Below the pieces are notes generated by a model, which had not been told where the DNA came from, searched no databases, and was given only the letters and a program-made list of their open reading frames with translations. From the NCBI RefSeq assembly GCF_019393635.1, contig NC_057866.1:122077897-122141896 (forward strand): DNA of 64,000 bases, written 5' to 3'. The position numbers and the translations under genes were made by a program. Positions within the stretch are counted from its first letter, which is position 1. Every line of letters begins with the position of its first letter. Positions 11,477 through 23,054 of the stretch are shown in pieces. Source of the stretch: Dromiciops gliroides. Taxonomy: Eukaryota > Chordata > Mammalia > Microbiotheria > Microbiotheriidae.

Positions 11477-11644
11477 GCTCTAAGTATTTTTAATCATTTG
11501 TAATCTTAGATAGTTATCAGTAAAAATTTACCACCAAAGTCTCCATATTTGTTTTCAAATATATACTTTATAGTTTAGCCAACATATAACTATAATTTAT
11601 TATAGGAAAACAGATTTCTTTAGTGATTACACACAATGAAAATT

Positions 11645-11895
11645 AGGTCAGCTAGGTGGTGAAGTGGATAGAACACCCATCCTAGAGTCAGGAAGATTCA
11701 CTCATCTTTGTAAGTTCAAATCAGCTTCAGACACTTACTAGATCTGTGACCTGGGCAAGTCACCTAACCCTCAGTTTCCCATCTATAAAATGGACTGCAG
11801 AAGGAAATTGCAAACCACTCTAGTATTTTTGCCAAGAAAATTCCCAAGTGGTCACGAAGAGTCAGACACAACTAAAAAATGACAACGAAAATGCA
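11645..11895 (+). mobile_element. Older long SINE subtype
   Basis: Starts like the young SINE (GTCAGCTAGGTGG) but continues past the internal core into CATCTATAAAATGGA, GCAAACCACTCTAGTA, GCCAAGAAAA and AGAGTCAGACACAACT. The same long tail occurs at 37.9-38.1 and 51.5-51.7 kb. Confidence 0.85.
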
Positions 11896-12039
11896 CAGGC
11901 TGAGACAAACTGACTTGAAGCCCAGCAAGAAATGAAATCGGTTTATATTAAAATAAGCAGAATAGATTAAAGATTGCTATAAGAAAGAACTACCTGATAA
12001 GGAATGTTGGGATCTCAGTCTAGTGCAGAAGTCACCAAG

Positions 12040-12350
12040 GAACAGCTAGGTGTCACAGTGGATAGAGCACTGCCCCTGAAGTTGGGAGGACCTGAGTTCA
12101 AATTTGTCCTCAAGACACTTACTAACTGTGTGACCGTGGGTGGGCAAGCCACTTAACCCTGATTGCCTCAAACATCTGGGGCCATCTCCAGTCATTTCTG
12201 ATGTAGACCCAGTTGGCTCTGGGGGAGAGAGTGAGTCTCGTGACTTTGCAACTTTGCATAGCCCTCCTTCAGTTAAAATTCAATTCACTTCATCATGACA
12301 TCACCTCCTGACGTCATGTCCCTCTTCGGGAATGAAAGAGAAACAACAAC
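12040..12350 (+). mobile_element. Composite SINE with LINE-like 3' tail
   Basis: The first 130 bases are the tRNA-like SINE head. The rest (GGGGCCATCTCCAGTCATTT ... CCCTCTTCGGGAATGAAAGA, then CAACAACAA) resembles the 3' end of the LINE at 46.9-50.5 kb. Target duplication AAGTCAC(C/T)AA on both sides. Confidence 0.85.
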
Positions 12351-12360
12351 AAGTCACTAA

Positions 12361-13480
12361 AAATATTTCCTCCCACACTCAAATCAGTCCAGAGAAAGTA
12401 TGGGCTCAACTTTAAAGCAATTGCTACAAAGCATTTACATATCCCTCCTCTCTTGGCAACTCCCAATATTCACTTCTTTGTGTAGCATATTGCTATCACT
12501 CTCTTTTGGCTGCCTTAGAATTACTTTATGCTAGATTTAGACAATTACTCCAGACTTTGCTCCTCACCAGGTTCAAATGTGCATAAAAATCTTTCATGGA
12601 TTCTAGGTTTCCAGATCTCTGACAATTCAGCTTGTTCTCCCAGCCTTTTGAAGTTCTCAGGGTAATAGTTATCTACTGGAAAGAACAAACACCAAAAGAC
12701 AAAGAAAGAGGACTGTGAATACACATGTCCACCCTAGAGGGTAGATTCATGTTTAGGGCTTTCTCCCACCCTCCCTGCCCTGAATCTTAAGCTACATTGG
12801 ATGTCTGCCTCACTTGAACTTGCCAGGCAGAAAGAGGGAGGAGATGCCTCATGGTAGTTTTTTGTCAGCATCTTAGTTCCAGTTCAGCAACCAAAAAGGC
12901 TCGTCTTCATCATGAGTTAAATGGACCAGAAACAGAATACCATGGATGCTCCAAATCAAGAAGTAAGGTCCTTCCAGTCCTATCACTACACCTTCTCAGA
13001 AGCAGGTTCCCCAACTTTCCCACCTGGACTGGCATCAGGCAATGCTCTGGGGATGGGGTTCCCATTGGTCAATCCCTTTGTACATATTTTTAAAAATGAA
13101 AACATCCAAGTTGCCAAATTAAAGGAAAGCATTGGAAAGGACATGAACTTCTGTGGGAGCTTGGAGGGGGGTGGTTTTGGCTGTTGATTTAGATTCTGTT
13201 TCATTTTTTTTCTAAGGTTGCACATATTTTGTGGCCAAGAAGGTAAAAATATCTTGAAAAAATAGCAGACCTTAGAATCTCTATGTGGAGCCTCAAAAAT
13301 CTTGTTGACCAAAATATGACCAACTTAAAAAGTTAAAGTCCATATAAAAAAAATACTCATTTATATTATACCTTATAGGACATGAAAAGCATCTTGTAAA
13401 TTATGGTCAGAATCATTTTATACATGTAGATACATCATGCAAGAAGATAGTGCAAAAGTCACAGTTTTGTTGCCAGGAAG
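12361..13480. other. Unassigned 1.1 kb
   Basis: No repeat signature recognised. A stretch at 12851-13187 is open in two frames (up to 88 codons) without any motif I know; I do not call it a gene. Confidence 0.4.
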
Positions 13481-13484
13481 ACAT

Positions 13485-13672
13485 TAATAATAATGAAAGC
13501 AACAACTAACATTTATGTAGCCCTTACTCTGTTCCAGGAACTGTGCTAAGTGCTTTACAATTATTATTTCATTTAATCTTCAGATAAGGAGATTGGAGCA
13601 AACAGAGGTTAAGTGACTTGCCCAGGGTCACACAGCTAGAACAGTGTCTGAGGCCAGATTTTAACTCAGAAA
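13485..13672 (-). mobile_element. MIR, antisense
   Basis: AACATTTATGTAGCCCTTACT, GTGCTAAGTGCTTTACAATT, then GTTAAGTGACTTGCCCAGG. Confidence 0.85.
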
Positions 13673-13785
13673 TAGCTACTGTGCCAATAAGGGAAAATAT
13701 AAGGCAATTGGTCATTCCCTATCTTAATCACAGAAAAGAGGGCCACATAAGACATTAAACTCACTGTAAAATTCAACTGCCACTA

Positions 13786-14275
13786 TTGTTGTTGTTGCTG
13801 TTGGTCCATCGTTCTCAAAGAGGGACCAATGACATAGAGAGGTGATATCATGACTTGTAGTGAATTGAATTTAGTGAGGGAGGACTGTGCAGAGTCACCA
13901 GCCTCAACTTTCTACTCCAGAGTCATCTGGGTCTAGTGGCAAGACAGACATCAGGATGACTGGAGATAGCCCCAGTGGTTTAAGCAATTGGAGTTTAAGT
14001 GACTTGCCCAGGGTTAGTCACACAGCTAGTAAGAGTCCAAGGACATGGGCCAGCTAGGTGGTGCAGTGGATAAAGCACCGGCCCTGGATTCAGGAGTACC
14101 TGAGTTCAAATCAGCCTCAGACACTTAACACTTACTAGCTGTGTGATCCTGGGCAAGTCACTTAACCCCAATTGCCCTGCAAAAAAAAAAAAAAAAAGAG
14201 TCCAAGGACAGATTGAACTCAGATTTTTCCCTACTTCAGGGCCAGTGCTCTGTTTACTGTGCCACTTAGCTGCCC
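13786..14275 (-). mobile_element. Composite SINE, antisense, split by a younger SINE
   Basis: Begins with TTGTTGTTGTTG and the complement of the LINE-like tail, then the SINE body, and ends GCCACTTAGCTGCCC. Bases 14046-14195 are a separate later insertion. Confidence 0.85.
14046..14195 (+). mobile_element. SINE nested inside a composite SINE
   Basis: AAGAGTCCAAGGACA occurs exactly at 14031-14045 and 14196-14210, so the insertion postdates the composite element around it. Confidence 0.95.
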
Positions 14276-14279
14276 TATT

Positions 14280-15560
14280 GCTACTGTGATCCCTTGATAG
14301 GTACAAAATTAGTCTTTTAAGTGAATCAAAAAAAATCAAAACTAGTAGCAGGATAGGTTGAGGAATGACAGGCCATACCTCAAAGTGATTTTAAAAGAAG
14401 TTTAGTAACTCTAAGCCATAGAATCAAAGAGGGGCCTAGTCCCTGATGGGATGAAGAGGAGTAGCTGGAGGAAGCAATATCAAACTGACAAAGTGGAAGC
14501 ATCAAGGAGGGGTAACTACCACAAAGAAAGGGGTCAGGATTCTGAGGAAGAGTTGGCTTAGGCTAATCATCTATTAGGTATCAGGACAGAAACTGTGTTG
14601 CTGAAATCTTCCTTTTCCTAATCACAGACCCTAGGGTGGTAATCCTCTACTGTATCTCCATTCTCCCTTTAACCTCCTTCTTGGGAGCTTGAAGCCTTTT
14701 CTGCTAGGCACAGAGAAACTCTATTTACCATCCTTTGTTTTAAATGCTAACTTTGTCTTTGTAAACAGTGTTAACCACTAGCTAGGGTGCAGAATATTTT
14801 TGGGAGGAGGCAACTGATAAGGAAATCTGTCCCCAGAGAACAGAGATAAATTTAACACCGAAGGTATTTTACCAGAAGTGCTATCTCTAGCTGGGGCTTG
14901 GAGCTAACACAAATACAAAGAGCATTGCATGTCCTTTTATATTCCTTATAGGGTGGAATGTCATATTTGGAAAACCCATCTGGCCAATGATTTAATAGTA
15001 AGATGAGATACAATGTCCCATTACATTACTATATAGGAGAAGGATGGAAAGGCAACAATTTTATCTACTTAGCTTTTGTTCTTGCCCAACTTCATTTTCA
15101 TACCAGTTTAAAGAGGGTATTGAGAGTGAGGTAAGATTTGTTATTCTATCCTTTGTGCAGCTGGAATTTTTACGTTTAGAGTCCCTGAAATAGATTTTGG
15201 GAATATAGGATTCCATTCAGGAATATGTTAAAAAGAATTCCCCAACCCTAAGTCTTATAGCTGTCTAGGACCATGGACCTAAATGGACTAAATCAGTATC
15301 TGATTTAGTTAAAAGAATAGACTGTCTTAGTCCTGGGAGAATTATCTTGGCCTTTATTAACTCTTCTGGCTAGGTATAGAGGTGCTTTAGCTTTGTACTA
15401 AAAAAGAACTATCAGCCTCCCCTTAATAGGAAGTGGGCTTTAAAGCTACCATCTCTTGGTAGATGGGAACAGAAGAGCCAGTAGATGGGAGCAGAGAGCA
15501 GTTTAATGACCAAGAGACTAACACAGACACTTAGGCGAGATAATATAATACCTAACATAT
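14280..15560. other. Unassigned 1.3 kb
   Basis: No recognisable repeat, no long frame, no splice-bounded exon that I can defend. Confidence 0.4.
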
Positions 15561-15589
15561 CATGGGAATGTAACACCCAGCAGGAAGTA

Positions 15590-15945
15590 ACAAGAACTCG
15601 AAATCAACTGAGAGCAACTGCCAGTCTTGCAGTCTCAGAGGCCTAATTTGCCCTGGCCATACATGTCTGCCACATGTGCTTCCTCATAAATGACCTCTAT
15701 GAACATTGGCTGCCTGTGTTCCTGGTATATGACCCTTCACATATGTTCTCTGGCTATATATGTTCTTTGTAAATGTTCCCCAGACTCACATATTCCCTAG
15801 TATAGGCTCCTTTTCCCACTGAAAACTATACTCCATGTACATGAGTTTTCTTGTCATTTTATTTGATCTGTAATTTGATTAAGTGTCTTTTATTTTGAAC
15901 TGATGTCTCCTCTGGCTTGCTGGTAACATAAATACATTGGTGGGG
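15590..15945 (+). mobile_element. Possible LTR 3' part with primer-site-like sequence
   Basis: T-rich sequence ends in ACATAAATACATTGGTGGGGGCT. The TGGGGGCT piece resembles the start of a tRNA-Pro primer binding site next to a gammaretroviral LTR. The 5' edge and polyadenylation signal are not clear. Confidence 0.35.
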
Positions 15946-15958
15946 GCTTATGAGCTAT

Positions 15959-16113
15959 GGGGTTGGTTTGTTTGTTTTTGTTTTTGTTTTGGGGTTTTTG
16001 GTGAGGCAATTGGGGTTAAGTTACTTGTCCAGATTCACACAGCTATTAAGTGTCAAGTGTCTAAGCCGGATTTGAACTCAGGTCCTTCTGAATCCAGGGC
16101 TGGTTCTCTATCC
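15959..16113 (-). mobile_element. SINE, antisense, 5'-truncated
   Basis: GTTTTTGTTTTTG tail, body down to GGTTCTCTATCC, then the target duplication ATGAGCTATGG (15948-15958 and again at 16114). The CCACCTAGCTGCCCC end is missing, so it was truncated on insertion. Confidence 0.9.
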
Positions 16114-16263
16114 ATGAGCTATGGTTTTAAGGTTTGGCGACCTGCTGAGTTCCTCAAACCCATGATAGTTTTTCAGAGGGCCATATATTAGGAAGTACCC
16201 CAGATGATATATGTATTCGTATAGCTTATTAGAGTTGCCTTAATCGGTTTCTTTTGAGTTTTT

Positions 16264-16417
16264 GGGGTTTTTGGGGGTTTTTTTGTAGGCAATGGGGGTT
16301 AAATGACTTGCCCAGGGTCACACAGCTAGTAAGTGTCAAGTGTCTGAGGCCGGATTTGAACTCAGGTACTCCTGAATTCAGGGCCGGCGCTTTAACCACT
16401 GCGCCATCTAGCTGCCC
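16264..16417 (-). mobile_element. SINE, antisense, perfect target duplication
   Basis: TTCTTTTGAGTTTTT at 16249-16263 and 16418-16432. Confidence 0.95.
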
Positions 16418-16432
16418 TTCTTTTGAGTTTTT

Positions 16433-17170
16433 TAAAAAATATCCTCAGAATAGCAACTATAAAATTAAAAATATTTTAAATGAACAGCAGCAAATTCAGG
16501 ATATCAGGATAAAAATAGCATAAAGACAATAGTCTTATCCTGACACAGTAGAAGAGTAACCAAACTTTAAAGCTAGAGCTTGCCCTGTGACCTGAAGAAT
16601 AACAATAGGATTCTGGTAATGCAGGGTAGCCAGAGAATTTTTTAAATGTGGGCCTTGACTGTAGATCCCTTAAGTGTAAATCTGGGAACTATTAGCAGAA
16701 GCCTACTAGCTGATGTCATTGTTGTAAAGCTGAAAAAGGAGAGAGATGATCTTTAAATTAGTCAGGATCCAAACCACTTTGGGTTTCACAGACTACGTCA
16801 ACACCCAGAATTGCTTTTGGAAACACAGCAGTAGTCAGTCCAGATTCCTGAGGTCTGGTGTAATAGGTCCCTGAGTGGCTACATATTGTATCATCTAAAA
16901 CTTTGGAACTATGTGGAGTGCCTTAAAAGGTTTCTGAATTAAGACACAGGAAAGATAGACAAGGAGATAGTGAAATAATGCAAAAATCATCATGTTGGTA
17001 CAGAACAATAAGTCATTTTTACTTCATGAGAATTATATTTATTTATCAAACACAATCCATTTGATAAACATCAGTATATTCTATGCATTATGCTCCTATT
17101 AGGATCATATGTCATATATCAATTATGGTCACAAAAAGCAGATTAAATAGCCCTTTTAGTTAGTTCACTT
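16433..17170. other. Unassigned sequence
   Basis: Nothing recognised. Could be internal retroviral sequence given the LTR-like stretch to its left, but I see no coding trace. Confidence 0.35.
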
Positions 17171-17183
17171 TGTTATTTATCTT

Positions 17184-17333
17184 TTTTTTCTTTTTTTGCA
17201 GGACAATGAGGGTTAAGTGACTTGCCCAGGGTCATACAGCTAGTAAATGTGTCAAGTGTCTGAGGATGGATTTGAACTCAGTTCCTCCTGAATCCAGGGT
17301 CGGTGCTTTATCCACTGCACCACCTAGCTTCCC
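17184..17333 (-). mobile_element. SINE, antisense, perfect target duplication
   Basis: TGTTATTTATCTT at 17171-17183 and 17334-17346. Confidence 0.95.
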
Positions 17334-17565
17334 TGTTATTTATCTTAAATGCCACCCTCCTCCAAAGAGGACAGACTCCAGCCTTGAGGGTAGCAGGAGT
17401 AGGGTCATTAGCTAGCTACTCTATTCTCTGTGAGAGAAGGATACCAGACTAGAATTATACGGATCGCTCCCCTAATATTTCTGGTCTCAGGGCATGATTT
17501 TTTAATGTTCAAAACAACAAAATCATTAGCCTCCCTGGTTTCCATCTCTTCAAGAGGAAGGGGCA

Positions 17566-17712
17566 CGGGTCGCTAGGTGGCGCAGTGGATAAAACACCAG
17601 CCCTGGATTCAGGAGTACCAGTGTTCAAATCCAGCCTAGACATTTGACACTTACTAGCTGTGTGACCCTTGGCAAGTAACTTAACCCCCATTGCCTGCAA
17701 AAAAAAAAAAAA
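17566..17712 (+). mobile_element. SINE, perfect target duplication
   Basis: AAGAGGAAGGGGCA precedes the head and follows the A tail. Confidence 0.95.
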
Positions 17713-18004
17713 AGAGGAAGGGGCAGCCCCAATTTTCTACCTGCAGACTTGCCCCTTCCCACAAATATGGAGAATTCAGAGAAGCGTGAGAAAACCTGGT
17801 GAATTGATGCTAAGTGAAGAAACAGAACTAAGAAAGCAATGTAAGGAATTATTACAAAATATAAAAGGAAAGAACACAAAAAAGAACTGAATACTTTGTA
17901 ATTATATTGATCCTTTAAAAGTGTTAAATACACAAAAGGCCATTAGCAAGCACTTAATAAATATTTGTTTAATTGAATTGGACCACTACCCCCTTCCCAA
18001 GATA

Positions 18005-18125
18005 TATGAAGGTAGCTCAGAGAGGTAAATGATTTACCCTTAGCCACATAGCTAGTGTCAGACCCAGACTTAAACCAAAATCTTATGCCTTTAAATCTAG
18101 TGCCCTTTCCATCATGCCACAGAGC
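18005..18125 (-). mobile_element. MIR fragment, antisense
   Basis: GATTTACCCTTAGCCACATAGCTAGTG and AAATCTAGTGCCCTTTCCA are decayed MIR core text. Confidence 0.65.
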
Positions 18126-18317
18126 AACATGGTCTCAAGTCCCTTTACTACCCCTTCTCTGAATTAACTGGGTTTTAAAAAATTTTTGGTATCCTTCTAA
18201 AAGATGGCATCAGAACTGGACATCGTTTTCCAGATGTATTCTGATTGATGTAGGATATACTTGGATTTTTCGTTTCCTTTCAATCTGGACATTATATTTC
18301 TATTAAGACAGACTTAG

Positions 18318-18457
18318 TGGGGGAGTGTTTAGTGGCACAGTGGATTCCTGGAATTCAGGAGGACCTAGTTCAAATCCAGCCTCAGACACTTGACAGTAGC
18401 TGTATGACCCTGGGCAAGTCACTAACCCCAATTGCCTCACCAAAAAAAAAAAAAAAA
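18318..18457 (+). mobile_element. SINE, head damaged
   Basis: The head reads GGGGGAGTGTTTAGTGGCACAG and the middle has lost about 25 bases, but the core and A tail are typical. Confidence 0.85.
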
Positions 18458-18825
18458 GAGACAGGTTTTTTGCTGGCCAGATCACATGCTCATTCAACTG
18501 AATTCCACTATCTTTTTTAGCCCTCATGTCTTTTTTTATGTGAAGTGTTTTCTAGCTAAATCTCCCCTATTTTGTACTTGAACAGTCGATCTTTTGATCC
18601 CAAGTGCAGAGCTTTAAATTTATCCCTTTTAAATGTCTTTAAAATTTCAGATTGCCCTTCTAGCTCACTGAGATACTTTTTCAATGCCAATTTTGTCATC
18701 CCTCCCAGCTTTGTAAATTTAATAAGCTTGTTAGCTATGTTTTCATCTTACTCAAGGCTAAGACAACAAGTATAGAAACCTGGGGGTGCTTCACTAGAGA
18801 CCTACTTCCTGACTGATACTTTTCT

Positions 18826-18973
18826 TTTTTCTTTTTTTTTGCAGGGCAATGAAGGTTAAGTGACTTTCCCAGGGTCACATGGCTAGTAAGTGTTAAGTAT
18901 CTGAGGCTGGATTTGAACTCAGGTCCTCCTGAATCCAAAGCCAGTGCTTTATCCACTATGCCACCTAGCTGCC
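18826..18973 (-). mobile_element. SINE, antisense
   Basis: Complete copy; flanks TGACTGATACTTTT and TGACTGACACTTTT form the target duplication. Confidence 0.93.
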
Positions 18974-19089
18974 CTATGACTGACACTTTTTCATTAAGCT
19001 AATGCTTTGGTCTGATCAGTCAATAAATTCTGAGCCCATTAGTTGAAAAATAATCATTTAGTATACATCTCTTTATCTTGTACAGAAAG

Positions 19090-19330
19090 ATACCATTTAC
19101 TATTTACAATGTGCCAGGTACTGCGCTAATTGCTGGATATACAAATACAAGCAGAAAGATAGTCCTTGACCTCAAGGGCTTGCATTCTAGTAAGGAAAGG
19201 CAACACATAAAAGGCAGCTGGAAAACAGGGAGTGAAGGTGGTAGTCATGTGTAGACATGCTAAAGAAGCCAGGAAAGTGAAGAATAGATCTCAGAGAGAA
19301 ATGAAGAAATGCCTGACCTGGGCACTTCAT
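19090..19330. repeat. Ancient interspersed repeat (MIR/L2 age)
   Basis: ATGTGCCAGGTACTGCGCTAATTGC and GACCTCAAGGGCTTGCATTCTAG also recur, diverged, near 22.14 and 60.5 kb. I cannot name the family. Confidence 0.5.
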
Positions 19331-19799
19331 TTAAAATGGAAGTTCTTGGAGGAATCTGCCTCTATTTAAATGTCTTTTATTTTAATGTCCTATAAAAAGG
19401 GGGGGTGTCTTTAAAGTATGTGGGCGTCCTATCCTAAATGGATGTATGGTGGTCTTCAGGAGTCTTTGCTTTTCAGTCTGTTCTGGCTGACTTGAAGGTG
19501 GAAGTGATACTATTTGATGGTCTTTGTAGTAGCAGCCTGGTGGACCTGGGTCCAGTTAGGGATGCTCTGACCCTGAGGGAGACACTATGACCATGGAGAA
19601 ATATGGTTGATCAGGTGTTGGGGTCAGTTAGAGATGACTCTTTCCTTGGAGAAGCAAAGCAGTTGATTAACCCGGTAGTGGTTGGTCAACAGATAATAAA
19701 GCAGCCACCCAGAAAGCTGGGCTCCTTGAATTCACAACATGAGCTTAGCTGGGAGCCAGTTGTGTTTGCTATGTGATTAGGACCAGGTGGTGACAATAA

Positions 19800-20150
19800 T
19801 CTCAAATTAGAAATGTGAATCTTATTATCATCTATCCAAATAGCTAACATCATCGTTTTCAAACTGCTGATAACTTTTCAGTCTTAGGTGTCTCCCCCCG
19901 CCCCCTTCTCGCCTCTATAAAATTGTCATCTTCTCTTTTGTTCTGGGACTTGAAGTTCAGCTTCTCTCCAGCTATACCTCTATGGCTGCCTGATTAAGGA
20001 ACATGCCATAAACCTGTACCTCCCGGGAGTTGACGCACAGCTTCTTCTCCCAGCCATGTCTCTGTGTGCCAAATAATAAAAACTTTTACTTACATTTTGA
20101 CTGGATTGTCTTGGTGCGAGTAATTCCTTTGAAAGAGGAATGTTTTCAAG
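19800..20150 (+). mobile_element. LTR-like sequence
   Basis: Order of signals fits an LTR: TATA-like CTCTATAAAATTG at 19912, AATAATAAAAAC polyadenylation signal at 20073, then a short U5-like stretch TTGTCTTGGTGCGAG. No paired TG/CA ends or target duplication found. Confidence 0.4.
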
Positions 20151-20154
20151 AACC

Positions 20155-20825
20155 CATCAAGCGGTAACAGTCTTGCTGAGGTTTGAAAAGCCAACTCCCA
20201 CACATGTATTCAGGGCCTTTCTCCCCTCCCTTGAGCTCTTCACCACATGGCTTAATTTCCATTTTGAACATGATTGGAAGAAACTCTTTCAAATGTTGCA
20301 AAAATTCTATTGTGCAGGAAACTTGTGGAAACATCCTGCTGTCCAAGGGTCATGAGGAGCAGAACAAAACTCTGTTGTGGAATCCACACAACCTCCTCTA
20401 TAAATCTCTTCAAGCAACTAGGAATCAGCCTCTAAAGAAGGGGATAGATGAATTTTCTTGGCTGATTACCCTTGGCCTAAGGATTTTTTGTTTGGCTTGT
20501 TTGGGTAAAATTAAGGGATTGATCTAGATCAAGGGCTCTTAACCTATGCAACCCAGGCCTAGTAAGTCAATAAAGTATTTATTAAAATGATTATAAATCC
20601 CTCATTGAAATACAGGTATGTTATGTCCATGATATTGCCCCAATCCACTAACCTTGTTCCAAAAAAGGACAGTATGACTTAATGTCTGGTATAATTTAGT
20701 CTTAATAAAATGATTTTTAGCTTGCCCAGTACCCCGTCCTCACCAGTCATTTTCCCTATGAAACAGAAACCTAGAGGTGAGATCAACTGTGCCCCTGCTT
20801 CATGAATTCTGATGCTTAACTTCCT
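20155..20825. other. Unassigned sequence
   Basis: A 114-codon open frame at 20183-20527 shows no motif, and the base composition is not coding-like. No call. Confidence 0.35.
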
Positions 20826-20829
20826 TTTT

Positions 20830-20973
20830 TTTTTTTTTGCAGGGCAATGGGGGTTAGGTGACTTGCCCAGGGTCACACAGCTAGTAAGTGTCAGCTGTCT
20901 GAGGCCGGATTTGAACTCAGGTACTCCTGAATCCAGGTCTGGTGCTTTATCCACTGCGCCACCTAGCCACCCC
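20830..20973 (-). mobile_element. SINE, antisense
   Basis: Complete copy ending CACCTAGCCACCCCC; flanks ATGCTTAACTTC and ATGTTAACTTC. Confidence 0.92.
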
Positions 20974-21439
20974 CAATGTTAACTTCTAAGTCTCATCATT
21001 GCTCATACCAGACTGGTGTAGGCTATGTATAGAGTACTAGCAAGCAGTTACAAGTTCTGACCAAGATGAGCTCATGTTCACATTCTAACAAACATACCAT
21101 GAAAGACCATACCTAAAGGCCTTCTTTCATGAGGCCTCTGTTTTCATAAGAAAATGTTCTACTGCGAAATTCCAGCCTCTCTACTTGCCTACACATGTGC
21201 CCCATAACCACAGCTTCTCATTCCACGTTTCAGGACTTACCACACTTAGGCTAGCTTCCAACCACCGATTTACCACAGTAAGTCCTCTGCCTACGTCTTG
21301 AGGCCCTTAAATGTCTTCACAGAGAATTGCAATCAGTTTACTCCCCCCAATTCCAGTCACCCCTAGAAATATCAAAAATATGCAGATCTTCCTTCAAGAG
21401 TGATAGCACTCATATCTGGGGCTTCCATCCACAGTGTTC

Positions 21440-22135
21440 TGAGGCTCCTAATATCTTTGTAGGCTTATGGTGATCTCTTCTCTTCTAAATGCTCAAAAGC
21501 ATTCTTTTGATAATGTATTCTAGAATTTTACCAGAAATTACCATCAAGCCACCTGCGGTTTGACGTTCCTACCTTTTTTTTTCCTTTTGAAAATTAGGTC
21601 ATTTGCCATTTTCCTAAACCATAGGATCTTTTCCATTCACTGTGGTTCCTTACTAGGAACCATCAACAGAAATTCCCCTTACAAACCAACAAGTTATTTC
21701 AATAACCTGGGAGTGTAGTTCATGCACACTTCAGGGCTTGAACTCATCCAGGACTGCCAGATGCTTTCTTATCATTTCCCTAAAATCTTGGATTTTAATT
21801 TCGTGCTAATGGTTATTGTTCTGTCCTCCTCAGTCTGAAGATCAATTTATTTAGCAAAGGAAGCAGAAATAAAACCAGAGTTGAGAAATTCCAACCTCTC
21901 GCCCACCCATCTTATCTCCATCCATGTTAAGGCTGGGCCTCTATCCTTTTCTTGATTTTCTTGCTGTCAAAAAAAAAAAAAAACTTTAAAAAAGATCTTT
22001 GTATGTCTTTAGCAGTCATTACAAGTCCCTACTCACCTACCTGTGTTCTTTTTACTATCATGCTTTCAGGACAATGACAATTCTTCCTCAGTTACCTTCT
22101 CCCTTCCATTTACTCTAGTCAAGAATCATTTATTA
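21440..22135 (-). mobile_element. CR1/L3-type LINE fragment, antisense
   Basis: Blocks such as TCTAGAATTTTACCAGAAATTACCATCAAG, CATTTGCCATTTTCCTAAACC, GTAGTTCATGCACACTTCAG and GTCTGAAGATCAATTT follow, in order, the complement of the CR1/L3 reverse transcriptase region as I remember it. No frame survives. An A-run at 21969 marks a small later insertion or slippage. Confidence 0.55.
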
Positions 22136-22350
22136 CAATGCTGACTGTGTGGCAAAACACTGCTAAGTACTGGAGTTATAAAGAAAGTAAAAAACAATCT
22201 CTGCCTTCAAGACTCTCAGAGTCTAATTGTAGGGGGGTGGAGGCAGACAAAATTCAAAAAACTATGTACAACCAGAAAATATAAATGAGAAACTGTACTT
22301 ACCTCAGAAGGAAGGAACTAAAATTGAGTAAATTAAGGTCATTTTGAAAT
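22136..22350. repeat. Ancient interspersed repeat
   Basis: TCATTTATTACAATGCTGACTGTGTGGC and TGCCTTCAAGACTCTCAGAGTCTAA match the family at 19.1 and 60.5 kb. Confidence 0.5.
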
Positions 22351-22459
22351 CCCAGGGTCTCAGTGAACACTCTTTTCAGCCATATGGGTCTCTAGATACT
22401 TCACCTTTCTCTTCCTCAATAAAATAGATTATAATTGCATCGATTCCATTTTAAGAGAT

Positions 22460-23050
22460 ATTTGATCCAGTCAAACTTTTAGAATCTCAGGCTACTCATG
22501 CTCCCTATTCTGTCCGTCTGTCAATTAACATTAGATAGGCACTGTGCTATACTCCGGAAATAACAAAGGAAGGCAGCTTGAAGAGCTTCCAATATCATGG
22601 GGTAATTGTCTCAGGTTGGGATGGGGGGAGGGAAAAGTATAGCCTAGTAGGAAAGGAAGAGATGACCGGCCAAGGTGCTTTCCTTGAGTGGAGGTCCTGG
22701 GAGGAGCTCTCCACCCTTCAATCAGAGGGAGGGAAGGAGCGGACCAGGGACAAAGCTGAGTTGTGAGTTCCGGAGCCCGAAGTGATCTTGCAGGATAAAG
22801 AGGACTGTTTTGTCATTCCTTATTGGTCATAATAAGGTTCAGAATAGCATAACCCTGATAGCGTCAGCCTCCTTCTGAAACATGTGATTAGTAGCAAGGC
22901 AAGAATTTCACAACTTCTCTGCTATTTAATAGCTATCTTCAGCTGATGCTCGGGAAAGTCATCCAATTCATTCAGCTGGCTTTGGCAGCCTGTGGTATAT
23001 ACTCCACCACTATATTAGTTTGTTTTTTCTCTTTTTTGGTCCTCCACCAA
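22460..23050. other. Unassigned sequence
   Basis: Nothing recognised. Confidence 0.4.
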
Positions 23051-23054
23051 ATGC

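Noticed and set aside
12851-13187. Two overlapping 80-88 codon frames as a possible exon or pseudogene
   Set aside because: No motif, no splice sites I can defend, and the two frames cannot both be real.
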